The notes: generated by a model not told the origin, from the sequence alone. A stretch of 6,037 nt of DNA from Pseudomonadota bacterium (GCA_023391175.1 JAEWBL010000446.1:1-6037); one strand, 5' to 3'; counted from the stretch's first letter, positions 1-5,763 are shown. Translations and numbers: made by a program.

Positions 1-88
1 CTATTTCGACGCGCCCGCGCCTGCCATCCGCGCCTGGATGGCCCGCAGCATCCACCAGTTGGGCGAGTTCCTGGGGCGGCGGTCATGA
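1..88 (+). CDS. ECF-type RNA polymerase sigma factor, C-terminal end (partial)
   Basis: Only the last 28 codons are present, read from position 2 to the TGA at 86-88; the rest lies upstream of the window. The tail contains APAPAIRAWMARSIHQLGEF, which resembles the end of sigma region 4.2 in ECF sigma factors, where a recognition helix of the type VPxxTVKxWxRRSLxxLRxCL binds the -35 element. The call also rests on context: the next gene is an RskA-type anti-sigma factor, and such genes normally follow their cognate ECF sigma gene. The product would direct RNA polymerase to a stress or envelope regulon and be held inactive by the downstream protein. The gap to the anti-sigma start is only 10 bp, and the anti-sigma ribosome binding site overlaps this stop codon, so translation is probably coupled. 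The fragment is too short to assign an ECF group. Confidence 0.65.
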   Translation, partial: YFDAPAPAIRAWMARSIHQLGEFLGRRS

Positions 89-91
89 GGG
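87..91 (+). promoter_or_regulatory. Ribosome binding site of the anti-sigma gene, overlapping the sigma stop codon
   Basis: GAGGG begins inside the TGA stop of the upstream sigma gene and lies 7 bases before the ATG at 99. This decides the anti-sigma start and suggests translational coupling, which would help keep sigma and anti-sigma amounts balanced. The coupling is inferred from the spacing. Confidence 0.6.
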
Positions 92-98
92 CCATCCC

Positions 99-1910
99 AT
101 GAGCCCCGCCTCGCCCGATCGCCTGCCCGAGCGCGTGGCCCCACCCGATGCGGACCGCATTCTCGCCGCAGAATACGTGCTCGGCACCCTCGACAATGAC
201 GACCGCCGCCGCGTGCGCGCCCGTTGCGCGGCCGAGCCGCAGTTCGCCGCCCTCGTCCGCCTGTGGGAGCGTCGGCTTGCTCCGCTGCATGAGCTGGCGG
301 TGCCGGTGATCCCCTCGCCGGACATCTGGCGGGCCATCGCCTCGGATCTGAGGAGCGCCCCGCCCGCTCTCCGCGGGGCCTCCCTGCCGCGGGGCATGGC
401 GCCATCGCCCGATCCGCCGCGCCGTCCAGCTCTGCCGGAAGGCCGGCCGCTGCGGTCGGGGTCAGGAGAGGGGGTGGGGGTGGGCGCCGTTTCTCGGGTG
501 CGGCGGCTGTTCGGCCTCGGCCGCAACGCCGAGCCGGGTCGCTCCGAGCCTGCGCGCGGCGCGGAACGGCCCTCCCGCCGCCGGTCCTTCCCGCCGCTCG
601 AGGCCGGCCCGATGGGCACGTCCCAATCGATGGACCCGGGCCGCGCGCCGGTCGGGACGATCCGGGACGCGCTGTTGATGGGACCGCTGTCGCCGGTGCC
701 GTCCGAGGTGGCGCATCCGGCCTTGCCTCGGCCGGAGAGCACGCCCATTGCCTCACGGTTGCCGGAACAGGCAGCGCCGCTGCAACTGGTGCCGCCTCCG
801 CCACGCTCCCGTCCGGCGCCCGAGCCGCTCACGCCTCCACCGGCCTTCATGTTCCTGGAGCCCGATCCACCGCCGGAGCCGGAGCCCGTCGCCGAGGCGC
901 CTGCCCCGGCCGGGGATGGCGCGCCTGTCGCAAGGGCGTCGGTCGCGGAGAGCCTTCCGCCGCCCACACCCGCGGCTGAGCCGTCTGAAGCAGCGCCGCC
1001 GGAGGGACCGGCCGCAACCGTTCCGGAGCCGCCTTTGGTGCCAGAGCCGACGGCCCTGGTGGTGTCGGGTGATGTGCCGGATACGGCTGAGGCAGCGCCG
1101 GTCGCTCCCGTTTCCCCGCCGCCGCCGGTTGAAACGGAGCAGGCCGCGCTGGAGTCTGCTCCGTCGCCCGTGGCCGAAGCTGTGCCTGAACCAGCCCCAG
1201 CGCCCAGCGTGCCGGATGTGATCGAGGCCCCGGAGCAGAAGCCGGAAGAGGGGGCAGAGGCGGTCGCTCCGGCTGCCGTGCCCGCAGATGCCGCCGAGGC
1301 GTCCTCGCCTGAAGCTGTGCCTCAGGAAGCGCCGGTGAGTGAGCCCCCGTCCGCCGATCCGGCCGCCGGCGAGAAGGCCGAGGAGGCGCCGCTGCCCGGA
1401 TGGGCGGCTGAAGTCGCTTCCGGTGAGGTGTCCGCGCTGCCTGACGAGCCGAATCCGCCCACGCGCATCGTCGTGCGGCACGGCCCCTGGCGCGGGATTT
1501 CGCTTCTCCTCGCGCTGCTCTGCCTGGGGCTGGGCGGAGTGGCGGCCTATCGCGAGTGGGTCTGGCCGGGTGAGGGCTATTGGGTCGCGGTGATGCAGGC
1601 GGAGCCGCTGCCGGCCGTCTCGGTCCGGATCGATCCGGACAGCGGTGCCCTGCACCTGCGGTCCTTCGCCCCGGCGCCGCCGGACGGCGAGATCTATCGC
1701 CTGTGGCTGGTTTCTCCGGCCTCGGGCGCACGCTTCATCGGCGCCTTCTCAGCCGGCCTGTCGGAGCGTCTGCCCGACCTCGCGCGTCTCGGACGCAAGG
1801 GCCTCGCCGGAACCGAACTGGTAGTCACCCGCGAGCCGGTGGAGCGGGCGGACACCTCGGCCGGGCCCGGCACGGCCGTGGTCTACCGCGGGCGGCTGGT
1901 GCCGGAATGA
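99..1910 (+). CDS. RskA-type membrane anti-sigma factor with very long Pro/Ala/Glu-rich linker
   Basis: A 603-residue protein expected to hold the adjacent ECF sigma factor at the inner membrane. Residues about 18-88 match the N-terminal anti-sigma domain of this family: AAEYVLGTLD at 23-32, then a helix with WERRLAPL at 56-63. The only cysteine there is C43, so there is no zinc-binding HxxxCxxC motif. Residues 89-463 are low complexity, Arg-rich at first (roughly 130-170) and Pro/Ala/Glu-rich and acidic from about 237 to 455. One membrane helix follows at about 466-484 (GISLLLALLCLGLGGVAAY), preceded by basic residues, which suggests the N-terminus is cytoplasmic. Residues 494-603 look like the periplasmic RskA C-terminal domain, with YWVAVMQ, EIYRLWLV, ELVVTREP and VVYRGRLVPE near the end. 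Family members are usually about 230-270 residues, so the linker more than doubles the length. The start is supported by GAGGG 7 bases upstream. The family call is firm; the role of the linker is unknown. Confidence 0.87.
   Translation: MSPASPDRLPERVAPPDADRILAAEYVLGTLDNDDRRRVRARCAAEPQFAALVRLWERRLAPLHELAVPVIPSPDIWRAIASDLRSAPPALRGASLPRGMAPSPDPPRRPALPEGRPLRSGSGEGVGVGAVSRVRRLFGLGRNAEPGRSEPARGAERPSRRRSFPPLEAGPMGTSQSMDPGRAPVGTIRDALLMGPLSPVPSEVAHPALPRPESTPIASRLPEQAAPLQLVPPPPRSRPAPEPLTPPPAFMFLEPDPPPEPEPVAEAPAPAGDGAPVARASVAESLPPPTPAAEPSEAAPPEGPAATVPEPPLVPEPTALVVSGDVPDTAEAAPVAPVSPPPPVETEQAALESAPSPVAEAVPEPAPAPSVPDVIEAPEQKPEEGAEAVAPAAVPADAAEASSPEAVPQEAPVSEPPSADPAAGEKAEEAPLPGWAAEVASGEVSALPDEPNPPTRIVVRHGPWRGISLLLALLCLGLGGVAAYREWVWPGEGYWVAVMQAEPLPAVSVRIDPDSGALHLRSFAPAPPDGEIYRLWLVSPASGARFIGAFSAGLSERLPDLARLGRKGLAGTELVVTREPVERADTSAGPGTAVVYRGRLVPE
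363..1487 (+). repeat. Low-complexity Pro/Ala/Glu-rich coding tract in the anti-sigma gene
   Basis: This tract encodes the linker at residues 89-463. It is built from degenerate PxPEP, EAAP and AVPEPAP-type units rather than an exact tandem repeat. One exact 12-bp duplication, GAAGCTGTGCCT, occurs at 1176-1187 and 1311-1322. The copies are 135 bp apart, so in frame, and both encode EAVP. This suggests growth by in-frame duplication followed by divergence. The strong composition bias also creates long spurious open frames on the other strand. Confidence 0.7.
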
Positions 1911-1925
1911 ACCGTCCGCGCCGCG

Positions 1926-1944
1926 TGCTGGCTGGCGAGCCGCA
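1926..1944. terminator. Small hairpin between convergent genes, possible weak bidirectional terminator
   Basis: The 45-bp gap between the anti-sigma stop (1910) and the diguanylate cyclase stop (1956) contains TGC-t-GGCT, loop GGCG, AGCC-GCA: a 7-bp stem with one bulged base. Its place between two converging genes suits a terminator, but neither strand shows a T-tract. Rho-dependent termination is equally possible. Confidence 0.3.
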
Positions 1945-1955
1945 TTGAGCCTTCA

Positions 1956-3167
1956 CTAACGGGAGAGATCGGCGGCCGCTGCCCCGTGGCCGGGAGCCTC
2001 CTGGGGGATGCTGGGTGCCCCCCCGACCGGTAGGGGAGCCATGGCCGTGCGGTTTCGGCCCAGTGCCTTGCCGGAATAGAGCGCACCGTCGGCCGCGACG
2101 ATGAGGTCGGCGATTGTGTCCGGCCCGCCGCTTCTCGGTACGAAGGTGGCCGCTCCGACGGTGAGCGTGACACCGATGTTGTAGCCGGCCACTTCGCGAA
2201 GCTGCTCTTCCACCAGCAGGCGCAGCCGCTCGGAGGTGGCACGCGCACCTTCCGCGCCGGCCCCCGGCAGCAGGATGCAGAACTCCTCTCCGCCATAGCG
2301 TCCGGCGACATCATTGGGCCGGATGCTTTGCGGCACCAGAGCGGCGAAGCGCTGCAGCGCCAGGTCGCCCACGTCGTGGCCGAAGCGGTCGTTGACCGAC
2401 TTGAAGTGGTCGAGGTCTGCCAGAAGCAGCGAGAACGGCTGGCGCCGGGCGCGGGCGATGCGCAGCATTTCCTCGCCCCGCTGCAGGGCGGCGCGGCGAT
2501 TGAGCAGGCCGGTGAGGTCGTCGCGGGAAGCGACCTTCTCCAGCACCATGTACAGGCTGCCGAAGGTCCAGCAGATGGCGAGGCCGAGGCCGAGAATGAC
2601 CACCAGCACCTCCGCCGGGCCGCCATTGCCCGGCAACGGTAGCAGCCCGAACTGCACGCCGACGCCCCGGGCCGTGTAGCCGCCGGCCACCGCGATCAGG
2701 ACGATGGCCGAAGCGACACGCGAGATGATCGGTCCGCCGCCGGGCGTCTGCATCAGGGCGCGTCCCGCTGTCGCACTCCAGCACCCGACCAGAATGGAGG
2801 TGATGGTGACCCGGTCGGCCATGTTGTTTCCGCTCCACAGCGACAGGCCGAGGAGGCCTGTGCCGAACAGCGCGACCGCCGCCACGGCGGCCAGCCCCCG
2901 CGGCCGTTCGTCAAAGACGCGGATGCCGCTGTAGATGAGCCCCATGCCGACGAGGATGCAGCCATTGCCGATCAGCGCGCTGACCGGAAGACCGATGTTG
3001 CTGCGCGCGGCGAGGAACACGCAGCCGGTGGTGAGGAACAGGTTGGCGAGCGACCACACCAACAGGCAGGACTGCCGCAACCGCCATCCCGCCAGGAGTT
3101 GCAGGGCAGCCAGAAGCAGGCCCACAACGGCCGAGACCGACAATACAGTCTGGACCTGGAAATCCAT
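1956..3167 (-). CDS. Membrane-bound diguanylate cyclase (GGDEF domain)
   Basis: A 403-residue protein that should make cyclic di-GMP from two GTP at the inner membrane. About seven hydrophobic helices fill the N-terminus, near residues 6-27, 34-53, 60-81, 91-111, 119-140, 149-170 and 184-208. I cannot assign this sensor region to a named domain. The catalytic GGDEF domain covers about 212-374: DDLTGLLNRRA at 216-226, the metal- and substrate-binding DLDHFKSVND at 251-260, the active-site loop GGEEF at 292-296 and ALYSGKALGRNR at 362-373. RPND at 283-286 sits exactly five residues before GGEEF and fits the RxxD inhibitory site, so product feedback is expected. No EAL or HD-GYP domain is present. 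A Gly/Pro/Ala-rich tail of about 30 residues ends the protein. The ATG at 3167 is chosen because the hydrophobic segment begins right after it and a TGGAG lies about 11 bases upstream. The frame stays open further upstream, but that part looks non-coding. The gene is divergent from speB and convergent with the anti-sigma gene. Confidence 0.92.
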   Translation of the reverse strand: MDFQVQTVLSVSAVVGLLLAALQLLAGWRLRQSCLLVWSLANLFLTTGCVFLAARSNIGLPVSALIGNGCILVGMGLIYSGIRVFDERPRGLAAVAAVALFGTGLLGLSLWSGNNMADRVTITSILVGCWSATAGRALMQTPGGGPIISRVASAIVLIAVAGGYTARGVGVQFGLLPLPGNGGPAEVLVVILGLGLAICWTFGSLYMVLEKVASRDDLTGLLNRRAALQRGEEMLRIARARRQPFSLLLADLDHFKSVNDRFGHDVGDLALQRFAALVPQSIRPNDVAGRYGGEEFCILLPGAGAEGARATSERLRLLVEEQLREVAGYNIGVTLTVGAATFVPRSGGPDTIADLIVAADGALYSGKALGRNRTAMAPLPVGGAPSIPQEAPGHGAAAADLSR

Positions 3168-3227
3168 GTATCGGGCCGCTCCAGGACCGTTCGTCCGCGC
3201 AAAAGGAGAAAAGCTGGTTGTATGCGC

Positions 3228-3256
3228 CAATAGCGTGTAGTGCGCGTGCGCACAAG
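3228..3256 (-). promoter_or_regulatory. Candidate promoter of the diguanylate cyclase gene
   Basis: Read on the minus strand, CTTGTG (3256-3251), a 17-bp spacer and CTATTG (3233-3228) each match four of six bases of the alphaproteobacterial housekeeping consensus CTTGAC-N17-CTATAT. Transcription would begin near 3221, giving a leader of roughly 54 bases before the ATG at 3167. The match is by eye and moderate. Confidence 0.4.
3240..3253. promoter_or_regulatory. Palindrome GTGCGC-GT-GCGCAC, possible operator
   Basis: Two perfect 6-bp arms surround a 2-bp centre. The element lies in the spacer and touches the -35 of the candidate cyclase promoter, where a bound dimeric regulator would block polymerase. 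No known regulator site is recognised. Alternating G/C-rich sequence makes chance palindromes easier to find, so this is tentative. Confidence 0.35.
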
Positions 3257-3270
3257 TCGTTCGTCCTACT

Positions 3271-3303
3271 ATTGTACGGCGTAATTTTGTTTCCGATTGT
3301 ACG
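3271..3303. repeat. Direct repeat ATTGTACG, two exact copies 25 bp apart, with a third diverged copy
   Basis: ATTGTACG occurs at 3271-3278 and 3296-3303. A related GTTGTATG occurs at 3217-3224. All three read in the same direction on the plus strand, and all lie in the less GC-rich core of the divergent region. A spacing of 25 bp is close to two and a half helical turns, so the exact copies would lie on roughly opposite DNA faces. They could be regulator half-sites. This is inference from repetition only. Confidence 0.4.
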
Positions 3304-3360
3304 CATCGTTTTCCCATCCTCCGGCGGCCCGGCGGGGCGCGGAAACTGGGCCGGCCGGTG

Positions 3361-3389
3361 CTTTCGGGCGGCGCAGCCTTCGCTATGAT
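3361..3389 (+). promoter_or_regulatory. Weak candidate promoter for speB
   Basis: TATGAT at 3384-3389 matches TATAAT at five of six positions and, as CTATGA at 3383-3388, also resembles the alphaproteobacterial CTATAT. The matching -35 (CTTTCG at 3361-3366) is poor, so an activator would probably be needed if the site is real. Transcription would start about 110 bases before the speB ATG. Confidence 0.28.
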
Positions 3390-3507
3390 GCGCCGGCGCG
3401 GACGGGCCGTCGGCGCTGGATTCGTTCGTGGGGAGACGACCTGCCGCCCGTGACGTCCCACCGCCTCGTGAACTCCCTGCCGCGCGAGAAATCCCTGCGA
3501 GGACAAA

Positions 3508-4488
3508 ATGGCCGATCCGACCCTTCCCCGCCCCGTCGACCGGGCTCTGGACCCGGCTTTCCGCCATGGCCAGTCCACCGAGCCGAACTATTCGGGCGTC
3601 GCCTCCTTCCTGCGCCGGCGCTATGCCCGCGACGGGGGCGGAGCCGAAGTGGTCGTCTGGGGGGTACCCCTCGATGTGGCGGTGTCGAATCGGCCCGGCA
3701 CGCGGTTCGGACCGCGCGCGATCCGCGCCGCGTCCTCCATCCTGGATGGCGATCCCTTCTACCCGTTCGGCTTCGATCCGTTCGAGAAGCTCGACGTCGC
3801 CGATGGCGGGGATTGCGTGTTCGACTACGGCCTGCCGGCCGGCATCCCCGGTGCCATCGCGGCGCAGGCGGCCGCCCATTACGCCCGCGGCAGCCACCTC
3901 GTGACCCTCGGCGGCGACCATTTCCTCACCTACCCCATCCTGCGGGCGCTCACGGCGCGCCTCGGCCAGCCGGTGGCGCTGGTGCAGTTCGACGCCCATC
4001 AGGACACCTGGGACGACGCTGGGGACCGGGTGGACCACGGCACCATGATTACCCGGGCGGTGAAGGACGGGCTCATCCGGGTCGACCGTTCGATCCAGGT
4101 GGGCATCCGGACCCATGCGCCGCGCAGCTACGGCATCGAGATCGTCCACGGCAACGTGGCGGGCGAGATGGGGCCCGCGGCGCTGGCGCGGCACATCTGC
4201 GAGCGGGTGGGGGATGCGCCGGTCTATCTGAGCTTCGATATCGACGCCCTCGACCCCGCCTTTGCGCCCGGCACCGGCACGCCGGTGTGCGGCGGCCTCT
4301 CCACCCGCGAGGTCATCGCCTGCCTCAGGCGCCTCGGTGCGCTCGACCTCAAGGGGTTCGACGTGGTGGAGGTGTCCCCGCCCTACGACCATGCGGAGAT
4401 CACGGCGCTGGCCGGCGCGACGCTCGCCTCGCTCTATCTGTGCCTGCTGGCGGAACGCAAGGAGGGGGGGCGCTCGCCGGCGCTCTAG
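3508..4488 (+). CDS. speB: Agmatinase (agmatine ureohydrolase)
   Basis: A 326-residue enzyme of the arginase/agmatinase family, predicted to hydrolyse agmatine to putrescine and urea in the cytoplasm using two Mn2+ ions. All family metal ligands are visible: H138 in LGGDHF (134-139), D162, H164 and D166 in FDAHQDT (161-167), and D244 and D246 in SFDIDALDP (242-250). APGTGTPVCGGLS (253-265) and VVEVSPPYDHAEITALAGA (286-304) are typical of agmatinase, as is DHGTM at 176-180; GGDHF also occurs in E. coli SpeB. The latter is about 306 residues, so this protein has a slightly longer N-terminus. Q165 replaces the Thr of E. coli SpeB in DAHTDT. The ATG is supported by GAGG at 3499-3502, five bases upstream. 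No arginine decarboxylase lies in the window, so the agmatine source is not shown. Related ureohydrolases acting on guanidinobutyrate or guanidinopropionate cannot be fully excluded, but the match to SpeB is better. Confidence 0.92.
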   Translation: MADPTLPRPVDRALDPAFRHGQSTEPNYSGVASFLRRRYARDGGGAEVVVWGVPLDVAVSNRPGTRFGPRAIRAASSILDGDPFYPFGFDPFEKLDVADGGDCVFDYGLPAGIPGAIAAQAAAHYARGSHLVTLGGDHFLTYPILRALTARLGQPVALVQFDAHQDTWDDAGDRVDHGTMITRAVKDGLIRVDRSIQVGIRTHAPRSYGIEIVHGNVAGEMGPAALARHICERVGDAPVYLSFDIDALDPAFAPGTGTPVCGGLSTREVIACLRRLGALDLKGFDVVEVSPPYDHAEITALAGATLASLYLCLLAERKEGGRSPAL

Positions 4489-4583
4489 GCGAACGGCGCA
4501 GGCAGGATGGCAGTACCTTTTGCGGTGCGAACCGGATAAGGAAAGGCCTCACTGAGCGTCAGCCGCGGCCGGGGAGGGAAGAG

Positions 4584-5681
4584 ATGGGGAAGGGGCCTGC
4601 CGTCTCGGCCTATGTCCTGCCGGTCCTGGGTGGTCTGCTGGCGCTGACGTTCTTCCTGTGGCCGGACCTCTCGCCGGCCGCATCCGGCGTCCTGCCGGGA
4701 TTGCTTGCCGTAGGCTCGGTGGCGCTCCTGTGCGGCTCGGCCTTCTCGGCCGTCGGCCATGCGGATGTGGTGGAGGCCCGGCTCGGCCAGCCCTGGGGCA
4801 CCCTGGTCCTCACGCTCTCGGTCACCGTCATCGAGGTCTCGGTGATGGCCTCCATGATGCTCAACGGAGAGAACAACCCGACGCTCGCCCGCGAATCGGT
4901 GCTCTCCGTGCTGATGATCGTGAATGCCGGCATCGTCGGCCTGTGCCTCCTGCTGGGCAGCATTCGCCACCGTGAGCAGACCATCCAGCAGCAGGGCGTC
5001 TCGGGCTATCTCTCGGCGACGATCGCCCTCGGGGTGATGCTGCTGATCCTGCCCAGCGAGACGCGGGCAGGGGCGTCCGGCATCTTCTCGCCGTTCCAGC
5101 TCATCTACATGTCGGCGATCGCGCTCGCGCTCTACGCGGCCTTTCTCTACATGCAGACGGTCCGCCACCGCGAGCATTTCAATGCGCAGCCGGAGGGCCA
5201 CGCGGAAGCGCCCCCGGAATTGCCGGCTTTCCTGCGTGCCGTCTTCATGCTGCTGGGGAGCCTCGGGGCGGTGGTGGCGCTCTCCGGCTGGGTGGCGATT
5301 TCGTTCGAGGATTTCCTCGGCCATTTCGCCCTGCGCGATCCCGATGCCGTGACCGGCGCGCTCGTGGCGACGCTCATTCTTCTCCCGGAAGGCCTTTCGG
5401 CCGTGCGCGCCGCCGCCCGCAACCATCTGCAGCATTCTCTCAACATCGCCCTCGGCTCGGCGCTCGCCACGGTGTCGCTGACCATCCCGGCCATGGCGTT
5501 CATCAGCGTCATGATCGGGCGGCCCATGGTGCTCGGCCTCGACAACGAGGACCGGACCATGCTTTTGCTCACCTTCGTCCTCTCGGTGCTGTCCTTCGGC
5601 ACGGGAAAGACCAATGCGCTCAATGGCGTGGTCCACCTGATCGTGTTCTGCGTCTATGTGATGCTGCTGTTTGCCCCCTAA
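4584..5681 (+). CDS. chaA: Calcium (sodium, potassium)/proton antiporter, ChaA family
   Basis: A 365-residue inner-membrane antiporter, almost exactly the length of E. coli ChaA (366), expected to export Ca2+, Na+ or K+ in exchange for protons. It is hydrophobic throughout, with roughly eleven helices in two halves, as in the Ca2+/cation antiporter superfamily. The first half carries the conserved stretch LGQPWGTLVLTLSVTVIEVS (67-86) with the likely ion-binding E84, followed by NNPTLARESV and RHREQ as in ChaA. The second half carries the matching LILLPEGLSAVRAA (264-277) with E269, then LNIALGSALATVSLTIPA (286-303). A His- and acid-rich loop at about 194-213 joins the halves. The start is set by GGAGGG just upstream of the ATG; the frame is open far upstream through speB, but that extension is out-of-frame shadow. 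The 95-bp gap after speB allows co-transcription but also room for a separate promoter, and I could not identify one. Ion preference cannot be read from the sequence. Confidence 0.92.
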   Translation: MGKGPAVSAYVLPVLGGLLALTFFLWPDLSPAASGVLPGLLAVGSVALLCGSAFSAVGHADVVEARLGQPWGTLVLTLSVTVIEVSVMASMMLNGENNPTLARESVLSVLMIVNAGIVGLCLLLGSIRHREQTIQQQGVSGYLSATIALGVMLLILPSETRAGASGIFSPFQLIYMSAIALALYAAFLYMQTVRHREHFNAQPEGHAEAPPELPAFLRAVFMLLGSLGAVVALSGWVAISFEDFLGHFALRDPDAVTGALVATLILLPEGLSAVRAAARNHLQHSLNIALGSALATVSLTIPAMAFISVMIGRPMVLGLDNEDRTMLLLTFVLSVLSFGTGKTNALNGVVHLIVFCVYVMLLFAP

Positions 5682-5692
5682 AGCGCGGATCG

Positions 5693-5724
5693 GCCCCTGC
5701 CCGGCGGTGGACATCGGGCGGGGC
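5693..5724 (+). terminator. GC-rich hairpin after chaA, possible terminator
   Basis: Starting 12 bases after the chaA stop, G-CCCC-t-GCCCG pairs with CGGGC-GGGG-C: a 10-bp stem with one bulged T and an 11-base loop at 5704-5714. There is no T-tract after it, so intrinsic termination would be weak. A second, overlapping hairpin (GCGGA at 5723-5727 with TCCGC at 5736-5740) competes for some of the same bases. Confidence 0.4.
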
Positions 5725-5751
5725 GGATGGCATGTTCCGCGCGAATTGAAC

Positions 5752-5755
5752 GAGG
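5752..5755 (+). promoter_or_regulatory. Ribosome binding site selecting the GTG start of NDUFA12
   Basis: GAGG lies 8 bases before GTG 5764. Other in-frame candidates upstream (GTG 5707, TTG 5746) would add residues not found at the start of this family, so this site fixes the start. Confidence 0.6.
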
Positions 5756-5763
5756 CGCGGGCC

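Larger units (their letters stand above)
3168..3507. other. Divergent intergenic region between the diguanylate cyclase and speB
   Basis: This 340-bp stretch holds no convincing gene. The part at about 3200-3310 is visibly richer in A and T than the genes around it, as expected for a regulatory region. It contains a promoter candidate for the minus-strand cyclase, a palindrome at 3240-3253, an ATTGTACG direct repeat at 3271-3303 and a 9-bp repeat, CGTTCGTCC, at 3188-3196 and 3258-3266. The half nearer speB (about 3310-3507) is GC-rich again, with one -10-like TATGAT at 3384-3389. One continuous open frame runs through 3297-3507 on the plus strand but lacks coding character. Confidence 0.6.

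Noticed and set aside
83..967. Minus-strand open frame opposite the anti-sigma gene
   Set aside because: Gly/Ser/Arg low-complexity translation mirroring the Pro/Ala-rich plus-strand gene; no domain, and expected in very GC-rich DNA.
837..1460. Pro/Glu tract as evidence of a TonB- or TolA-like envelope-spanning protein
   Set aside because: The tract lies before the membrane helix and on the predicted cytoplasmic side, and both ends of the protein match anti-sigma factor domains.
753..1731. Two further long minus-strand open frames opposite the linker
   Set aside because: Arg/Gly/Pro-rich shadows of the low-complexity tract without recognisable motifs.
3258..3266. CGTTCGTCC 9-bp repeat with 3188-3196 as a regulatory element
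   Set aside because: Short, GC-rich and 70 bp apart; one copy lies in the untranslated leader of the cyclase, and chance occurrence is likely in this composition.
3168..3578. Longer N-terminus for the diguanylate cyclase
   Set aside because: The 137 extra residues would overlap the speB start and the promoter region, and lack family similarity; the membrane segment begins right after the ATG at 3167.
2911..4392. 493-codon minus-strand open frame across the intergenic region and speB
   Set aside because: It runs antisense to speB and into the cyclase in a different frame; no family motifs.
3297..4583. Upstream extension of the chaA reading frame through all of speB
   Set aside because: The frame is open for about 1.3 kb, but it overlaps speB, whose protein is clearly conserved; the translation is Arg/Pro/Gly-rich noise, and ChaA homology plus a good ribosome binding site begin at 4584.
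4489..4583. TTGCGG and GATAAG as a promoter for chaA
   Set aside because: The two elements are only about 8-9 bp apart, far too close for a sigma-70 promoter.
4485..5714. 409-codon minus-strand open frame opposite chaA
   Set aside because: His/Arg/Glu/Gly-rich translation typical of the antisense of a membrane protein gene; chaA is clearly the real gene.
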